NCBI RefSeq assembly: GCF_020524325.1
Contig: NZ_JAIVKY010000007.1
Location: forward strand, 434,001-498,000
Direction of reading: 5' to 3'
From: Sutcliffiella horikoshii
GTDB taxonomy: Bacteria > Bacillota > Bacilli > Bacillales > Bacillaceae_I
DNA length: 64,000 nucleotides
Both the position numbers and the translations under genes were made by a program. Shown one piece after another: positions 18,287 through 27,300 of the stretch; the stretch's first letter is position 1; the number at the start of each line of letters is the position of its first letter. Below the pieces are notes generated by a model that saw only the letters and a list, made by a program, of their open reading frames with translations, was not told where the DNA came from and ran no database searches.

Positions 18287-19807
18287 ATGCTAAAACAAAT
18301 AATAAAAGATGAATCAGCTATTTCAAAGGAAGTTGTATTAAGTATTAAAAAATTAGGTGTTACCTATAATTCTGGCTATAAAAAGGATGATTTTAAATCT
18401 CATCTATTCGGAATTGGACGTAAAAAGAAAAAGAATACTAATAAAATTATTTGGCCATTGAAAGAAATTAGTTTTGAGGGATATAAAGGAGAAATTCTTG
18501 GAATAATTGGATCAAATGGTGCTGGGAAAACAACTCTTTGTAAAATAATATCTGGAATACTAAAACCAGATAAAGGTGAATTGTATGTAGATGGTACTGT
18601 ATCGGCACTATTTTCCTTAGGTATGGGATTTAACAAAGAACTAACTGGTCGTGAAAACGTTTATTTAAATGGTATGATGCTTGGAATATCAAAAGAGAAA
18701 ATTCATGGCTTTATAGATGAAATACATGAATTCTCTGGAATTGGAGATTTTATAGACCAACCAATAAAAAAATACTCAAGTGGTATGAAAGCAAGATTAG
18801 GTTTCAGTGTTGCTGCGTTTTTAGAGCCGGAGATCTTAATATTAGATGAAGCACTTAATACAGGTGACCTGGCATTTAGTGAAAGAGCCTCAGTAAAAAT
18901 GAAGGAATTAGTTAGTAAGGCGAAAATGGTGATTCTAGTAACTCATAGTTTGAATTTTGCTAAAGAGAACTGTGATAGATTAATTTGGCTGGAACAAGGC
19001 GGAATAAGGGATATAGGTGAACCGGAATCAATAATAGCTGATTATGAAGCTACTGTTCCAAAACCGAAAAGGAAAGTAAAAAAGGGCTTAAATTTACAAA
19101 AAACAGAGGCTAATATCAAGGAAAAAACGGTTGTGAAAGCCGATAATATAAATGTTACTTATAACATGAATGGGAAGACTTTTTCTGCTTTAAATGATGT
19201 GAGCTTCACTATAAATGAGGGAGAGATTGTTGGCATTATTGGCCATAATGGTGCGGGAAAAAGCACTTTATGTAAAGTATTGACCAATATTCTTACTCCA
19301 GAGCAAGGGGATCTTAAGCTTAATGGAAGTACTACAGCCCTTTTAGGATATGGAACAGGATTTAATGCTCAATTAACTGGAAAAGACAACATCTATTTAA
19401 ATGGGATGCTGTTGGGGATTCCAAAGAAAAAGGTAGAAAGGGAATATCAAAACATAGTTAACTTTTCTGAGTTAGGGAAAAATATCCATAGACCGGTTAA
19501 GCAATATTCAAGCGGAATGAGAGCAAGATTAGGGTTTAGTATTGCTGCTATTTTGCAACCGGATATCTTTATTATAGATGAAGCACTCTCTACGGGAGAT
19601 ATGGAGTTTAACCAAAAAGCGAGTGAAAAGATTCAAGAAATGATAGAACAGGCAAAAGCAGTTATAATCGTTTCTCATAGCATGAGCTTTGTGGAAAAAG
19701 TATGTACCAGAGCCATATGGGTAGAAAAAGGAAAGATTATACTTGATGGTGATTCAAAAGAGGTAGTTAATCAATATAAAGAAACAGTAAGTAAAAAGAA
19801 GAAATAA
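18287..19807 (+). CDS. ABC polysaccharide exporter ATPase with two fused nucleotide-binding domains (TagH/Wzt-like)
   Basis: 506-residue protein with two complete TagH/Wzt-type ATPase domains. Domain 1 (about 15-250): Walker A GSNGAGKTT, signature YSSGMKARLGFS, Walker B ILILDEAL, switch His in VTHS. Domain 2 (about 280-500): Walker A GHNGAGKST, signature YSSGMRARLGFS, Walker B IFIIDEAL, switch His in VSHS. A basic linker (KPKRKVKKG) joins them. The usual exporter ATPase has one such domain plus a C-terminal extension and works as a homodimer; here both halves keep all motifs, so one polypeptide could supply both sites. No carbohydrate-binding extension is present. The gene follows the permease by 15 bases with ATGAGGT before the ATG. 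Confidence 0.9.
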   Translation: MLKQIIKDESAISKEVVLSIKKLGVTYNSGYKKDDFKSHLFGIGRKKKKNTNKIIWPLKEISFEGYKGEILGIIGSNGAGKTTLCKIISGILKPDKGELYVDGTVSALFSLGMGFNKELTGRENVYLNGMMLGISKEKIHGFIDEIHEFSGIGDFIDQPIKKYSSGMKARLGFSVAAFLEPEILILDEALNTGDLAFSERASVKMKELVSKAKMVILVTHSLNFAKENCDRLIWLEQGGIRDIGEPESIIADYEATVPKPKRKVKKGLNLQKTEANIKEKTVVKADNINVTYNMNGKTFSALNDVSFTINEGEIVGIIGHNGAGKSTLCKVLTNILTPEQGDLKLNGSTTALLGYGTGFNAQLTGKDNIYLNGMLLGIPKKKVEREYQNIVNFSELGKNIHRPVKQYSSGMRARLGFSIAAILQPDIFIIDEALSTGDMEFNQKASEKIQEMIEQAKAVIIVSHSMSFVEKVCTRAIWVEKGKIILDGDSKEVVNQYKETVSKKKK

Positions 19808-19851
19808 AATAACTTAAAGAGATTATCATCAGGATATTGGAGGTAATAAGA

Positions 19852-22800
19852 GTGAATCGCTTTTGGGATAATGTTATCATGCCTGTTTTAAAATTAACCA
19901 ATGCTAAAAACATAGTCGAAATTGGTGCACAACAAGGAAAGAACACGGTAAAGATTTTGCCCTATGTTAAAGAAAATGAGGGGAAACTATTTTGTATTGA
20001 CCCATTTCCTGCATTTGATGAAGTTAACCTTAAAGAAAACTTTAAAGAACACTTTGAATTGTTTAAGGAACTAAGTCTCAGTGCACTACCAAAAATAAAT
20101 AATTACGATGCCATTTTTATCGATGGGGACCATAACTGGTATACTGTAATAAACGAACTTAAAATTGTGCAGAAAACATTTAAAGGTTCGGAAAAATTCC
20201 CAATCGTTTTTGCCCATGATATTAGTTGGCCTTATGGTAGAAGAGATTTGTATTATAATCCAGAAAATATTCCTGCATATTTCCTTCAACCTTATAAACA
20301 AATGGGAATTTTACCAGAATCTACTCAATTAGTTAAAAACGGTGGTCTAAACGCACATTTGTATAATTCTATTTATGAAAACAATCCTTCAAACGGTGTT
20401 CTAACTGCCATTGAGGACTTTATAGAAGAGTCCAACCGTGATCTAATTTTTGAACCTATATTAGGGTTTCATGGCTTAGGCATTATCTACGAAAATACTG
20501 AAGAAAATAAAAAAATCAAAGAATTTATTTCTTCTTTACACCAAAATCAAGTAATTCAAAAATTGCTTGAGGAGGATAGAATACAGTCACTATTAAGAAT
20601 AAACAAACTAAGAGAAGATCTGCATGAAAAGAAAGAACAAATCGAAAAGCTAGAAAAAGAAGAAGAACTACTAAAGAAAGAACTAGTAAAAGAAGATCAA
20701 ACTCAATCTTATAATGAAACTAGAGAAAAAGAATTGAGGGACCTAATTGAAAAAATAAATGAATTAAGCGCTGTTACAGATATATTAAATAAAGAAAAAC
20801 AACAATTATTTGAACAAGTTACTCACATGGAGAACTTGAACATGCAAATGCAGCAAGAAATAGAAGGCTATAATAATGTTGAAGTTGAATATAAGAGAAA
20901 TCGGCAACTGACTAGTAAACAAATAAGAGATATCAAGTATAAATTAGAAAAAGAAAGCAAGAAAAAACAAGAAGTATATAATTCTATTAAGTATCGTTTG
21001 GGTGATATTGTCATTTCGGCGTTTAAGTCACCTAAAAAGTTTATTTTAATGCCTTATAGATTAGTAAAGTTACTTAGATACGCATTGAAAAAGAAGGCAA
21101 AAAAAAAGAAAAGTCCAATTAAAATTAGCGAGAAGAAAAAATCAAGTAAGAAGTTTATTATTACTGATTATAAAAATGATTTATTTTATCAATCTGTAAA
21201 AGATATTGTAAAACAGGGGAAAAACGCCAACTTTGAGCACCAATTTCAAAAAAGTGAAGATGAAGTTCAAACAAAATCAAGAAATTTTAACAATAATAAA
21301 AAAACACCTTTAGTTAGCATTATTATGCCAACTTATAATCGGGCTAAAATCATGGGTCAAGCTATCCAAAGTATATTTGAACAAGAATACAAAAACTGGG
21401 AATTGATTATTTGCGATGATGGAAGCACTGATAATACAGAAAAGTTAATCAAACAATATAAAGACAGTCGTATAAAATATTTTAAACTTAAAAAGGGTGG
21501 AGCTGCTAAAGCACGAAATAATGGCTTAGAGCAAGCTAAGGGAGAATATGTTGCTTATCTAGATACAGATAATTTATGGCATCCACAGTATCTTGCTATG
21601 AGCATTGGAACACTACAGAATAAACCAGGTTATTATTCCGTATTCTCCAGATATATAGATGTAGTTATCCAAAATGATATATATAAATTGAAAACTTCTC
21701 GTTCTCTTTCTTTTGATTATGAAGCATTGACTCAAAAGAATTTTATTGATTTAAATTCATTTGTTCATAGACGTGAGTTATATGACAATCTAGGTGGATT
21801 TAGCGAAGAGTTAGTTAGACAACAAGATTGGGATCTAGTTCTTAAGTATACGTTTTTAAGAGACCCGCTTTATCTAAATCAGTTTCTAGTTGTTTACAGA
21901 AGAAATAAAGATTGGGATCAAATCACCCATCTTCACAATAAAAACACTTTAACCGTGGATATTGTTCAAAAAAATGTACAGTCTTACTATAAAAATGGCT
22001 TGCCATTTGTAAAGTCAAAGGAAAATTTACCTAAAATTACAATAATATCATGGGATGTTTGTAGGAATCATTTCTCAAAAGCTTATAATATCGCAGAATC
22101 ACTTTCTTCAACATATTCTGTTCAACTATTAGGATTTAGATTTTTTGAAGAGGAAATTTTCCCTCCATATAAAGACGAGGTTCCCAATTTTGAAATGACA
22201 ATTATTGAAGGTAAAAACTTTCCTGATCTATTTCCATTACTTTCAGAAGCAATCACAAAAATAAAAGGAGATATTATCTACGCAGTGAAGCCAAGAACAA
22301 CAAGTTTAGGCGTTGCATTGTTAGCTAACTACCATTTAGGAAAACCGATTGTTTTGGAACATAACGATTTGGAGTCTGTTGTTTCCAACCCTAGTAAGGA
22401 ACAGTTAAATAAAAATTTTGATTTGAGTAAAGTGGACTTAACAGCAGAAGAGCTGAATACGCCTTATAGTTCTATATGGTCAAATATTATGGAAGAATTT
22501 GCTCATAAGATACCAATCTCTACAACCCACAATATAAATTTAGATAATTACTTTGGTGGAAATAGTTTCTATATTCGCAACCTGAAGGATGAAACCTACT
22601 ATAATCCTGATAATTACGACCGAGATGCAATCCGAAGAGAATTAGGTTTTGCTAAGGATGATCGAATAATACTTTTCGGTGGTTTATTAAGAAAACATAA
22701 AGGAATTTTCGATTTAGTAAATCTGCTAGAAAAATTAAACGACGACCGTTATAAATTGTTATTTGTTGGTTCTAGAGAAACACCGGATCAGAAGAAACTA

Positions 22801-23307
22801 ATTCAAAAATATGGGGATAAAATTAAAGTACTTCCACCTCAAGGTCGCAATGATATGTCTAAAATTAACTATGCTTCTGATCTCGTTATTTTATGGTTAA
22901 ATCCTGATGTGCCGGCAAGCCATTATCAAATGCCATATAAATTTACTGATGCTATTGCAATGAAAGTGCCAGTTATTGCTAGTGATATTTCAGATTTAGA
23001 AGTACTAGCTAAAGATAATTACTTGAGATTGTCCCGATATGGTGACTTTGATGGACTTCTGAATGAAATTAAATCTGTGTTTGAAAATAAAGAAGAGACG
23101 TCTGTCATGGTAGAAAGGGCACGTAACCTATATATTAGACAGTTTTCTTACAAGGCTGTAAAAAGTAACCTAGACATTATTTTTGATGTTGCAAAAAAAC
23201 ATGAAGATACTTTGGATGCATCCAAAAGCTTTTCTGAGTTTTTTAGTGATTTTTATCAACAGTCAACTAAGAAGGAGAACATAAGTAGAATGGAGATAAA
23301 TAAATGA
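19852..23307 (+). CDS. Multidomain methyltransferase / coiled-coil / GT2 / GT4 fusion protein
   Basis: 1151-residue cytoplasmic protein. Residues 1-215: class I SAM methyltransferase of the cephalosporin-hydroxylase-like type (NIVEIGAQQGKNTVKILP, AIFIDGDHNW). Residues about 220-385: long charged coiled coil. About 383-425: basic amphipathic stretch (YRLGDIVISAFKSPKKF, then Lys-rich), possibly membrane-binding. About 484-703: family 2 glycosyltransferase (VSIIMPTYNRA, ICDDGSTDNT, YLDTDNLW). About 726-1116: GT4-like domain with LFGGLLRKHKGIFDLV. TTG at 19837 overlaps the GGAGGT ribosome site, so GTG at 19852 is preferred. It follows the ABC exporter genes directly. Inference: adds and caps sugars of the exported polymer, the coiled coil acting as spacer or ruler as in WbdD systems. 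Confidence 0.85.
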   Translation: MNRFWDNVIMPVLKLTNAKNIVEIGAQQGKNTVKILPYVKENEGKLFCIDPFPAFDEVNLKENFKEHFELFKELSLSALPKINNYDAIFIDGDHNWYTVINELKIVQKTFKGSEKFPIVFAHDISWPYGRRDLYYNPENIPAYFLQPYKQMGILPESTQLVKNGGLNAHLYNSIYENNPSNGVLTAIEDFIEESNRDLIFEPILGFHGLGIIYENTEENKKIKEFISSLHQNQVIQKLLEEDRIQSLLRINKLREDLHEKKEQIEKLEKEEELLKKELVKEDQTQSYNETREKELRDLIEKINELSAVTDILNKEKQQLFEQVTHMENLNMQMQQEIEGYNNVEVEYKRNRQLTSKQIRDIKYKLEKESKKKQEVYNSIKYRLGDIVISAFKSPKKFILMPYRLVKLLRYALKKKAKKKKSPIKISEKKKSSKKFIITDYKNDLFYQSVKDIVKQGKNANFEHQFQKSEDEVQTKSRNFNNNKKTPLVSIIMPTYNRAKIMGQAIQSIFEQEYKNWELIICDDGSTDNTEKLIKQYKDSRIKYFKLKKGGAAKARNNGLEQAKGEYVAYLDTDNLWHPQYLAMSIGTLQNKPGYYSVFSRYIDVVIQNDIYKLKTSRSLSFDYEALTQKNFIDLNSFVHRRELYDNLGGFSEELVRQQDWDLVLKYTFLRDPLYLNQFLVVYRRNKDWDQITHLHNKNTLTVDIVQKNVQSYYKNGLPFVKSKENLPKITIISWDVCRNHFSKAYNIAESLSSTYSVQLLGFRFFEEEIFPPYKDEVPNFEMTIIEGKNFPDLFPLLSEAITKIKGDIIYAVKPRTTSLGVALLANYHLGKPIVLEHNDLESVVSNPSKEQLNKNFDLSKVDLTAEELNTPYSSIWSNIMEEFAHKIPISTTHNINLDNYFGGNSFYIRNLKDETYYNPDNYDRDAIRRELGFAKDDRIILFGGLLRKHKGIFDLVNLLEKLNDDRYKLLFVGSRETPDQKKLIQKYGDKIKVLPPQGRNDMSKINYASDLVILWLNPDVPASHYQMPYKFTDAIAMKVPVIASDISDLEVLAKDNYLRLSRYGDFDGLLNEIKSVFENKEETSVMVERARNLYIRQFSYKAVKSNLDIIFDVAKKHEDTLDASKSFSEFFSDFYQQSTKKENISRMEINK

Positions 23308-24206
23308 AATGGATAATAAAGAATCCCGCACCCACTGATTGGAGGCAAGACAAGTGGGGGGATTTTCACTTTGGACGCTCCTTAACAAAATATCTTGAAA
23401 GACTTGGACAAAAAGTAGAAACAGATTACCATACAGAATGGAACAACGAAAAAAAACCGGATGTAGTTCTTGTTTTGAGAGGGAAGTATCCTTACGAAAC
23501 GAAAAATAATGATTTTAACATCATGTGGAATATTAGTCATCCCCAATCCGTCTCTCTAGAAGAGTATGAAATGTATGATATTGTTTTTGTAGCATCAAAG
23601 ACATATGCAGATTTTTTATCGAGAGAAATTTCTACTCCTGTTTATCCATTATTGCAATGTACAGATACGGAAGAATTCTTTGAACAAAAAACTGCAAGCT
23701 ATCATGACAGGAAAGATTTTATTTTTGTAGGAAATACACGTGAAGTAGAACGCCCTTGTGTTATATGGTCTGCTGAACTTGGATTGCCCCTCAAAGTTTG
23801 GGGCAGAGGTTGGTCTAAGTGGATTGATAAAGAATTAGTTGTCGATAATTACATTGAAAATCAAAAATTAGGGGAACTATATTCGAAATCTAAATTGGTT
23901 TTAAATGACCACTGGGAAGACATGAAAGAGTATGGTTATATAAACAACCGTATTTTTGATGCTTTAGCATGTGGGCTTCCAATTATCACTGACTATCATA
24001 AAGAGCTGTATGACTTGTTTGGAGATAAACTTTTATATTACAAGAACAAAAGTGAGTTTGAAAAGTGTATAGAAGAGGTTATTTTATCTTACCCTAGTGT
24101 TAAGGCCAAAACTGATTCTTTAAAAAATATAGTGATAGACCACTTCTCTTTTGAAAACAGAGCACAAGAACTCATTGATACTGTGAAAAAGCACAAAGAC
24201 AAATAG
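23304..24206 (+). CDS. Glycosyltransferase, GT-B fold (group 1-like)
   Basis: 300-residue protein that lacks a membrane segment. The C-terminal half shows the GT-B donor-domain layout: DFIFVGNTREVERP, VWGRGWSKW, KSKLVLNDHWEDMKEYGYINNR, then FDALACGLPIITDYHKEL, matching glycosyltransferase group 1_2 proteins of spore-coat and surface polysaccharide loci. Its ATG overlaps the stop of the preceding multidomain gene (ATGA), so the two are translationally coupled and probably work on the same polymer. Sugar and acceptor unknown. Confidence 0.8.
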   Translation: MKWIIKNPAPTDWRQDKWGDFHFGRSLTKYLERLGQKVETDYHTEWNNEKKPDVVLVLRGKYPYETKNNDFNIMWNISHPQSVSLEEYEMYDIVFVASKTYADFLSREISTPVYPLLQCTDTEEFFEQKTASYHDRKDFIFVGNTREVERPCVIWSAELGLPLKVWGRGWSKWIDKELVVDNYIENQKLGELYSKSKLVLNDHWEDMKEYGYINNRIFDALACGLPIITDYHKELYDLFGDKLLYYKNKSEFEKCIEEVILSYPSVKAKTDSLKNIVIDHFSFENRAQELIDTVKKHKDK

Positions 24207-24233
24207 TATAAAGAATATTGATAATCAATTTTT

Positions 24234-24293
24234 AAAAGGCCTGATTGAATTGACTTAGAATGTTTTGGTCAAATTGTCAATCAGCCTTTTTTA
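24234..24293 (+). terminator. Terminator after the ABC exporter/glycosyltransferase operon
   Basis: AAAAGGCCTGATTGAATTGAC pairs imperfectly (one or two bulges) with GTCAAATTGTCAATCAGCC (from 24269), followed by TTTTTT. The long stem and T-run support a rho-independent terminator. Confidence 0.75.
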
Positions 24294-24314
24294 AATAAGT
24301 TTGGGTGTGAATAA

Positions 24315-26285
24315 ATGAAAAAAGGCATAATAAAATTACTAAGCAATATATTGGATTTTAGCATATATAAATTACTTAATCAGAACCAAAGAGAATATTT
24401 TTCGAAGTTTGTATCAGACCAAAATAAGAAAAACATTAAAAAATATCTCAGGTTAGGTAAAAGTCGACTTCAAATAAATGAAGTAGAGACTATTAAATAC
24501 TATATGAATAATTTAGGTTTTACTGAACGAGGTTTACAAAGCCTAAAAAAGATATTAGTTTCCGAAAAGAAAAGCATGAAAACAATATATGCAGCTAAAG
24601 AACTCTCTTTATGGTATGCCAATCAATATGATAAAGATTCTGCTTCTATGTCTCTTTCTATAATAGAAAAACATTTATCAGAAGTAAAAGCTACTATCTT
24701 GGAACGTCAGATTACAATTATGAAATCTGAGGCATATCTTACCATTGGCGACTCAGAACAAGCAAAAAAAATAATTAATAGTTTATTAAGCTTAAATCAA
24801 AAACCTCACCCAGATGTATTATTAGCTGCAGCCAACCTTGAAAATAGCTTACCTAAAAAAATTAAAATTATTAATCAAATGCTAGATTCATATGGATTAT
24901 CAAACATCACTTTAAATTCGTTAGAGGTTGAAAACGTATATGATAGACTCCTAGGAATAGTTAAGGGGAAGGCGGACCTCCAAACCATGCCTAAAGTGTC
25001 TATAATTGTTCCAATGTATAACTCGGAAAACGTAATAGAAACAGCACTACAGGCATTAATGTCTCAGACGTGGACAAACATAGAAATTATTGCAGTAGAC
25101 GACTGCAGTACAGACGGTACTGTAGATAAAGTATTAGAGCTATCGAGGCTTGATTCAAGGATAAAATTAATTCAAACAAAAGAAAATGGAGGAGCCTATA
25201 TTGCAAGGAACACTGCTCTTCAAGAAGCTACAGGTGAATTTATTACAATCAATGATGCAGATGATTGGTCTCACCCGGAAAAAATAGAAAAGCAAGTAAC
25301 ACATCTGATTAAAACCCCAAGGATAATTGGTAATATTTCACAACAAGCAAGAGCAACAAATGAATTACAGTTTTATAGAAGAGGGAAATTTGGGATATAC
25401 ATTTTTGGCAATATGTCATCTTTCATGTTTAGGCGAGAACGTGTAATACAAGAAATTGGATATTGGGATAGTGTGAGATTTGGTGCGGATTCAGAGTACA
25501 TCAAAAGAATAAAAAAAGTGTTCGGCGAAAACTCCATAGTCCAATTGAATACAGGACCGCTTTCTTTCCAACGTCAGACCGAAACTTCATTAACAGGAAA
25601 TTCCGCATTTGGGTTTCCAGGCTTTTTTATGGGTGCTAGAAGGGAATACGTGGAAAGTCACGAGTTCTTTCATTCAAATCATAGTAATCTCTATTTTCCT
25701 TTCCGACAAAAAGTACGTTCATTCCCTGTACCAGAGCCAATGTTACCAAATAGGAAAGTTAACGGTACTAAGCGAGAACTAGATTCAATTATAGTTTCTG
25801 ACTTTCGCCAACAAAGCTCTACCTTAAAACATGATTTAGAGATAATAAAACTGCTCATTAAAAATAATAAACGAATAGGTTTAATTCAAATGTATAAGTT
25901 TGATTTAAATACTCATAACATTATTAGTTCCCAAGTCAGATCACTTATTAATGGTGAAAATATTCAGATGCTGGTTTATGGAGAAGAAGTTACATGTAAA
26001 GAATTGTTAATATTAAACCCTTCTGTTTTCACTGACTTCCAGAAATATGTTCCAAATGTTATACCAGATAATATTAAGGTGCTCATTAATGAAATCCCCC
26101 AAAAAGGGTCAAAAACCTTAGACGAATTTGAAATTTTCAAGGAGAATATAAACAAAAATTTTGGTGATATGGGGGTATGGTATCCTAAATCAACTGAAAT
26201 AAGAAAGAAACTTGAGATATATTCTATCAATCAATTAGATATAACACTTTCAGAACAGAATGGAATTTTTCAAAGCAAAAGATGA
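24315..26285 (+). CDS. Family 2 glycosyltransferase with helical N-terminal region
   Basis: 656-residue protein. Residues 1-225 are helical, unlike any domain I can name, with TPR-like stretches around 90-210. Residues about 226-335 are a GT-A glycosyltransferase core: VSIIVPMYNSENVIETAL, IAVDDCSTDGT, AYIARNTALQEATGEFI, and the metal site NDADDW. Residues about 335-656 form a long C-terminal part with SSFMFRRERVIQEIGYWD and, later, FPVPEPMLPNRKV, seen in large teichoic-acid-type transferases. The ribosome site is weak (GGGTGTG). It is monocistronic, between two terminated units, within the polymer region. Substrate unknown. Confidence 0.8.
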   Translation: MKKGIIKLLSNILDFSIYKLLNQNQREYFSKFVSDQNKKNIKKYLRLGKSRLQINEVETIKYYMNNLGFTERGLQSLKKILVSEKKSMKTIYAAKELSLWYANQYDKDSASMSLSIIEKHLSEVKATILERQITIMKSEAYLTIGDSEQAKKIINSLLSLNQKPHPDVLLAAANLENSLPKKIKIINQMLDSYGLSNITLNSLEVENVYDRLLGIVKGKADLQTMPKVSIIVPMYNSENVIETALQALMSQTWTNIEIIAVDDCSTDGTVDKVLELSRLDSRIKLIQTKENGGAYIARNTALQEATGEFITINDADDWSHPEKIEKQVTHLIKTPRIIGNISQQARATNELQFYRRGKFGIYIFGNMSSFMFRRERVIQEIGYWDSVRFGADSEYIKRIKKVFGENSIVQLNTGPLSFQRQTETSLTGNSAFGFPGFFMGARREYVESHEFFHSNHSNLYFPFRQKVRSFPVPEPMLPNRKVNGTKRELDSIIVSDFRQQSSTLKHDLEIIKLLIKNNKRIGLIQMYKFDLNTHNIISSQVRSLINGENIQMLVYGEEVTCKELLILNPSVFTDFQKYVPNVIPDNIKVLINEIPQKGSKTLDEFEIFKENINKNFGDMGVWYPKSTEIRKKLEIYSINQLDITLSEQNGIFQSKR

Positions 26286-26392
26286 GTTAGATGTTTAGTA
26301 GCAATAAATTGGCAATAGTATTATAATGTACTATAGAAATACAAGATTTTTATCGAATTTTGTCAGACGAACTAGAAGGGAGAATAGATATA

Positions 26393-27286
26393 ATGCAAGT
26401 AAAAAAAGCAATAATTCCCGCAGCTGGTTTAGGTACTAGGTTTTTACCTGCCACAAAAGCCCAACCAAAGGAAATGCTTCCGATTGTAGACAAGCCAACT
26501 ATTCAATATATTATAGAAGAAGCGATTGCTTCAGGGATTGAAGATATCATTGTAGTTACTGGAAGAGGTAAAAGAGCAATTGAGGATCATTTTGATATCT
26601 CTTTTGAGCTTGAAGAAACGTTAGAAAAGAAAAACAAAACCAAATTACTTAAAGAAGTACAAGATATTTCAAGCATGACCAATATTCATTACATTCGTCA
26701 AAAAGAAGCGAATGGACTGGGTCATGCTATATGGTGTGCCCGTAAGTTTATCGGTGATGAACCTTTTGCGGTGTTATTGGGTGATGATATTGTGAAATCA
26801 GATACACCTTGTTTGAAACAGTTGATTGATGTATACGAAAACTATGAATCTTCTGTTGTAGGAGTCCAAGAGGTTGCAGATGAAGATGTATCTAAGTATG
26901 GTGTTGTTGCACCTAAGGGTGATGAAATTGCTCCGAACCTTATCAGAGCTGAAACATTCGTTGAAAAGCCAGCTTTAGAAGATGCACCTTCCAATTATGC
27001 AATCATGGGACGTTATGTTTTAACGCCTGAAATCTTTAATATTCTTGAAAATCTTCCTCCAGGTGCTGGGAATGAAATTCAGCTTACCGATGCTATTAAA
27101 GTATTGAATCAGTTCCAGTCAGTACTAGCATATAATTTTGCAGGGCAACGTTATGATGTGGGAGATAAATTTGGTTTTATAAAGGCTACTGTTGACTTTG
27201 CTCTCCAAAGAGATGACTTATCAAAAGATGTAGCTGCGTATATTAAAGAATTATATGAAAAACAGTTAACTATAGTACAACGTTAG
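26393..27286 (+). CDS. gtaB: UTP-glucose-1-phosphate uridylyltransferase GtaB/GalU
   Basis: Makes UDP-glucose from UTP and glucose-1-phosphate; 297 residues, the normal GalU/GtaB length. It has [20 protein letters not shown] at the N-terminus, IDKPTIQY-like [25 protein letters not shown] and [13 protein letters not shown]. An in-frame ATG at 26360 would add 11 residues; AGAAGGGAGA (26374-26383) fixes the start at 26393. A TATAAT at 26322-26327 lies upstream without a clear -35. The UDP-glucose feeds the dehydrogenase encoded next and glucosylation of wall polymers. Confidence 0.95.
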   Translation: MQVKKAIIPAAGLGTRFLPATKAQPKEMLPIVDKPTIQYIIEEAIASGIEDIIVVTGRGKRAIEDHFDISFELEETLEKKNKTKLLKEVQDISSMTNIHYIRQKEANGLGHAIWCARKFIGDEPFAVLLGDDIVKSDTPCLKQLIDVYENYESSVVGVQEVADEDVSKYGVVAPKGDEIAPNLIRAETFVEKPALEDAPSNYAIMGRYVLTPEIFNILENLPPGAGNEIQLTDAIKVLNQFQSVLAYNFAGQRYDVGDKFGFIKATVDFALQRDDLSKDVAAYIKELYEKQLTIVQR

Positions 27287-27300
27287 GAGTTTAACAAACA

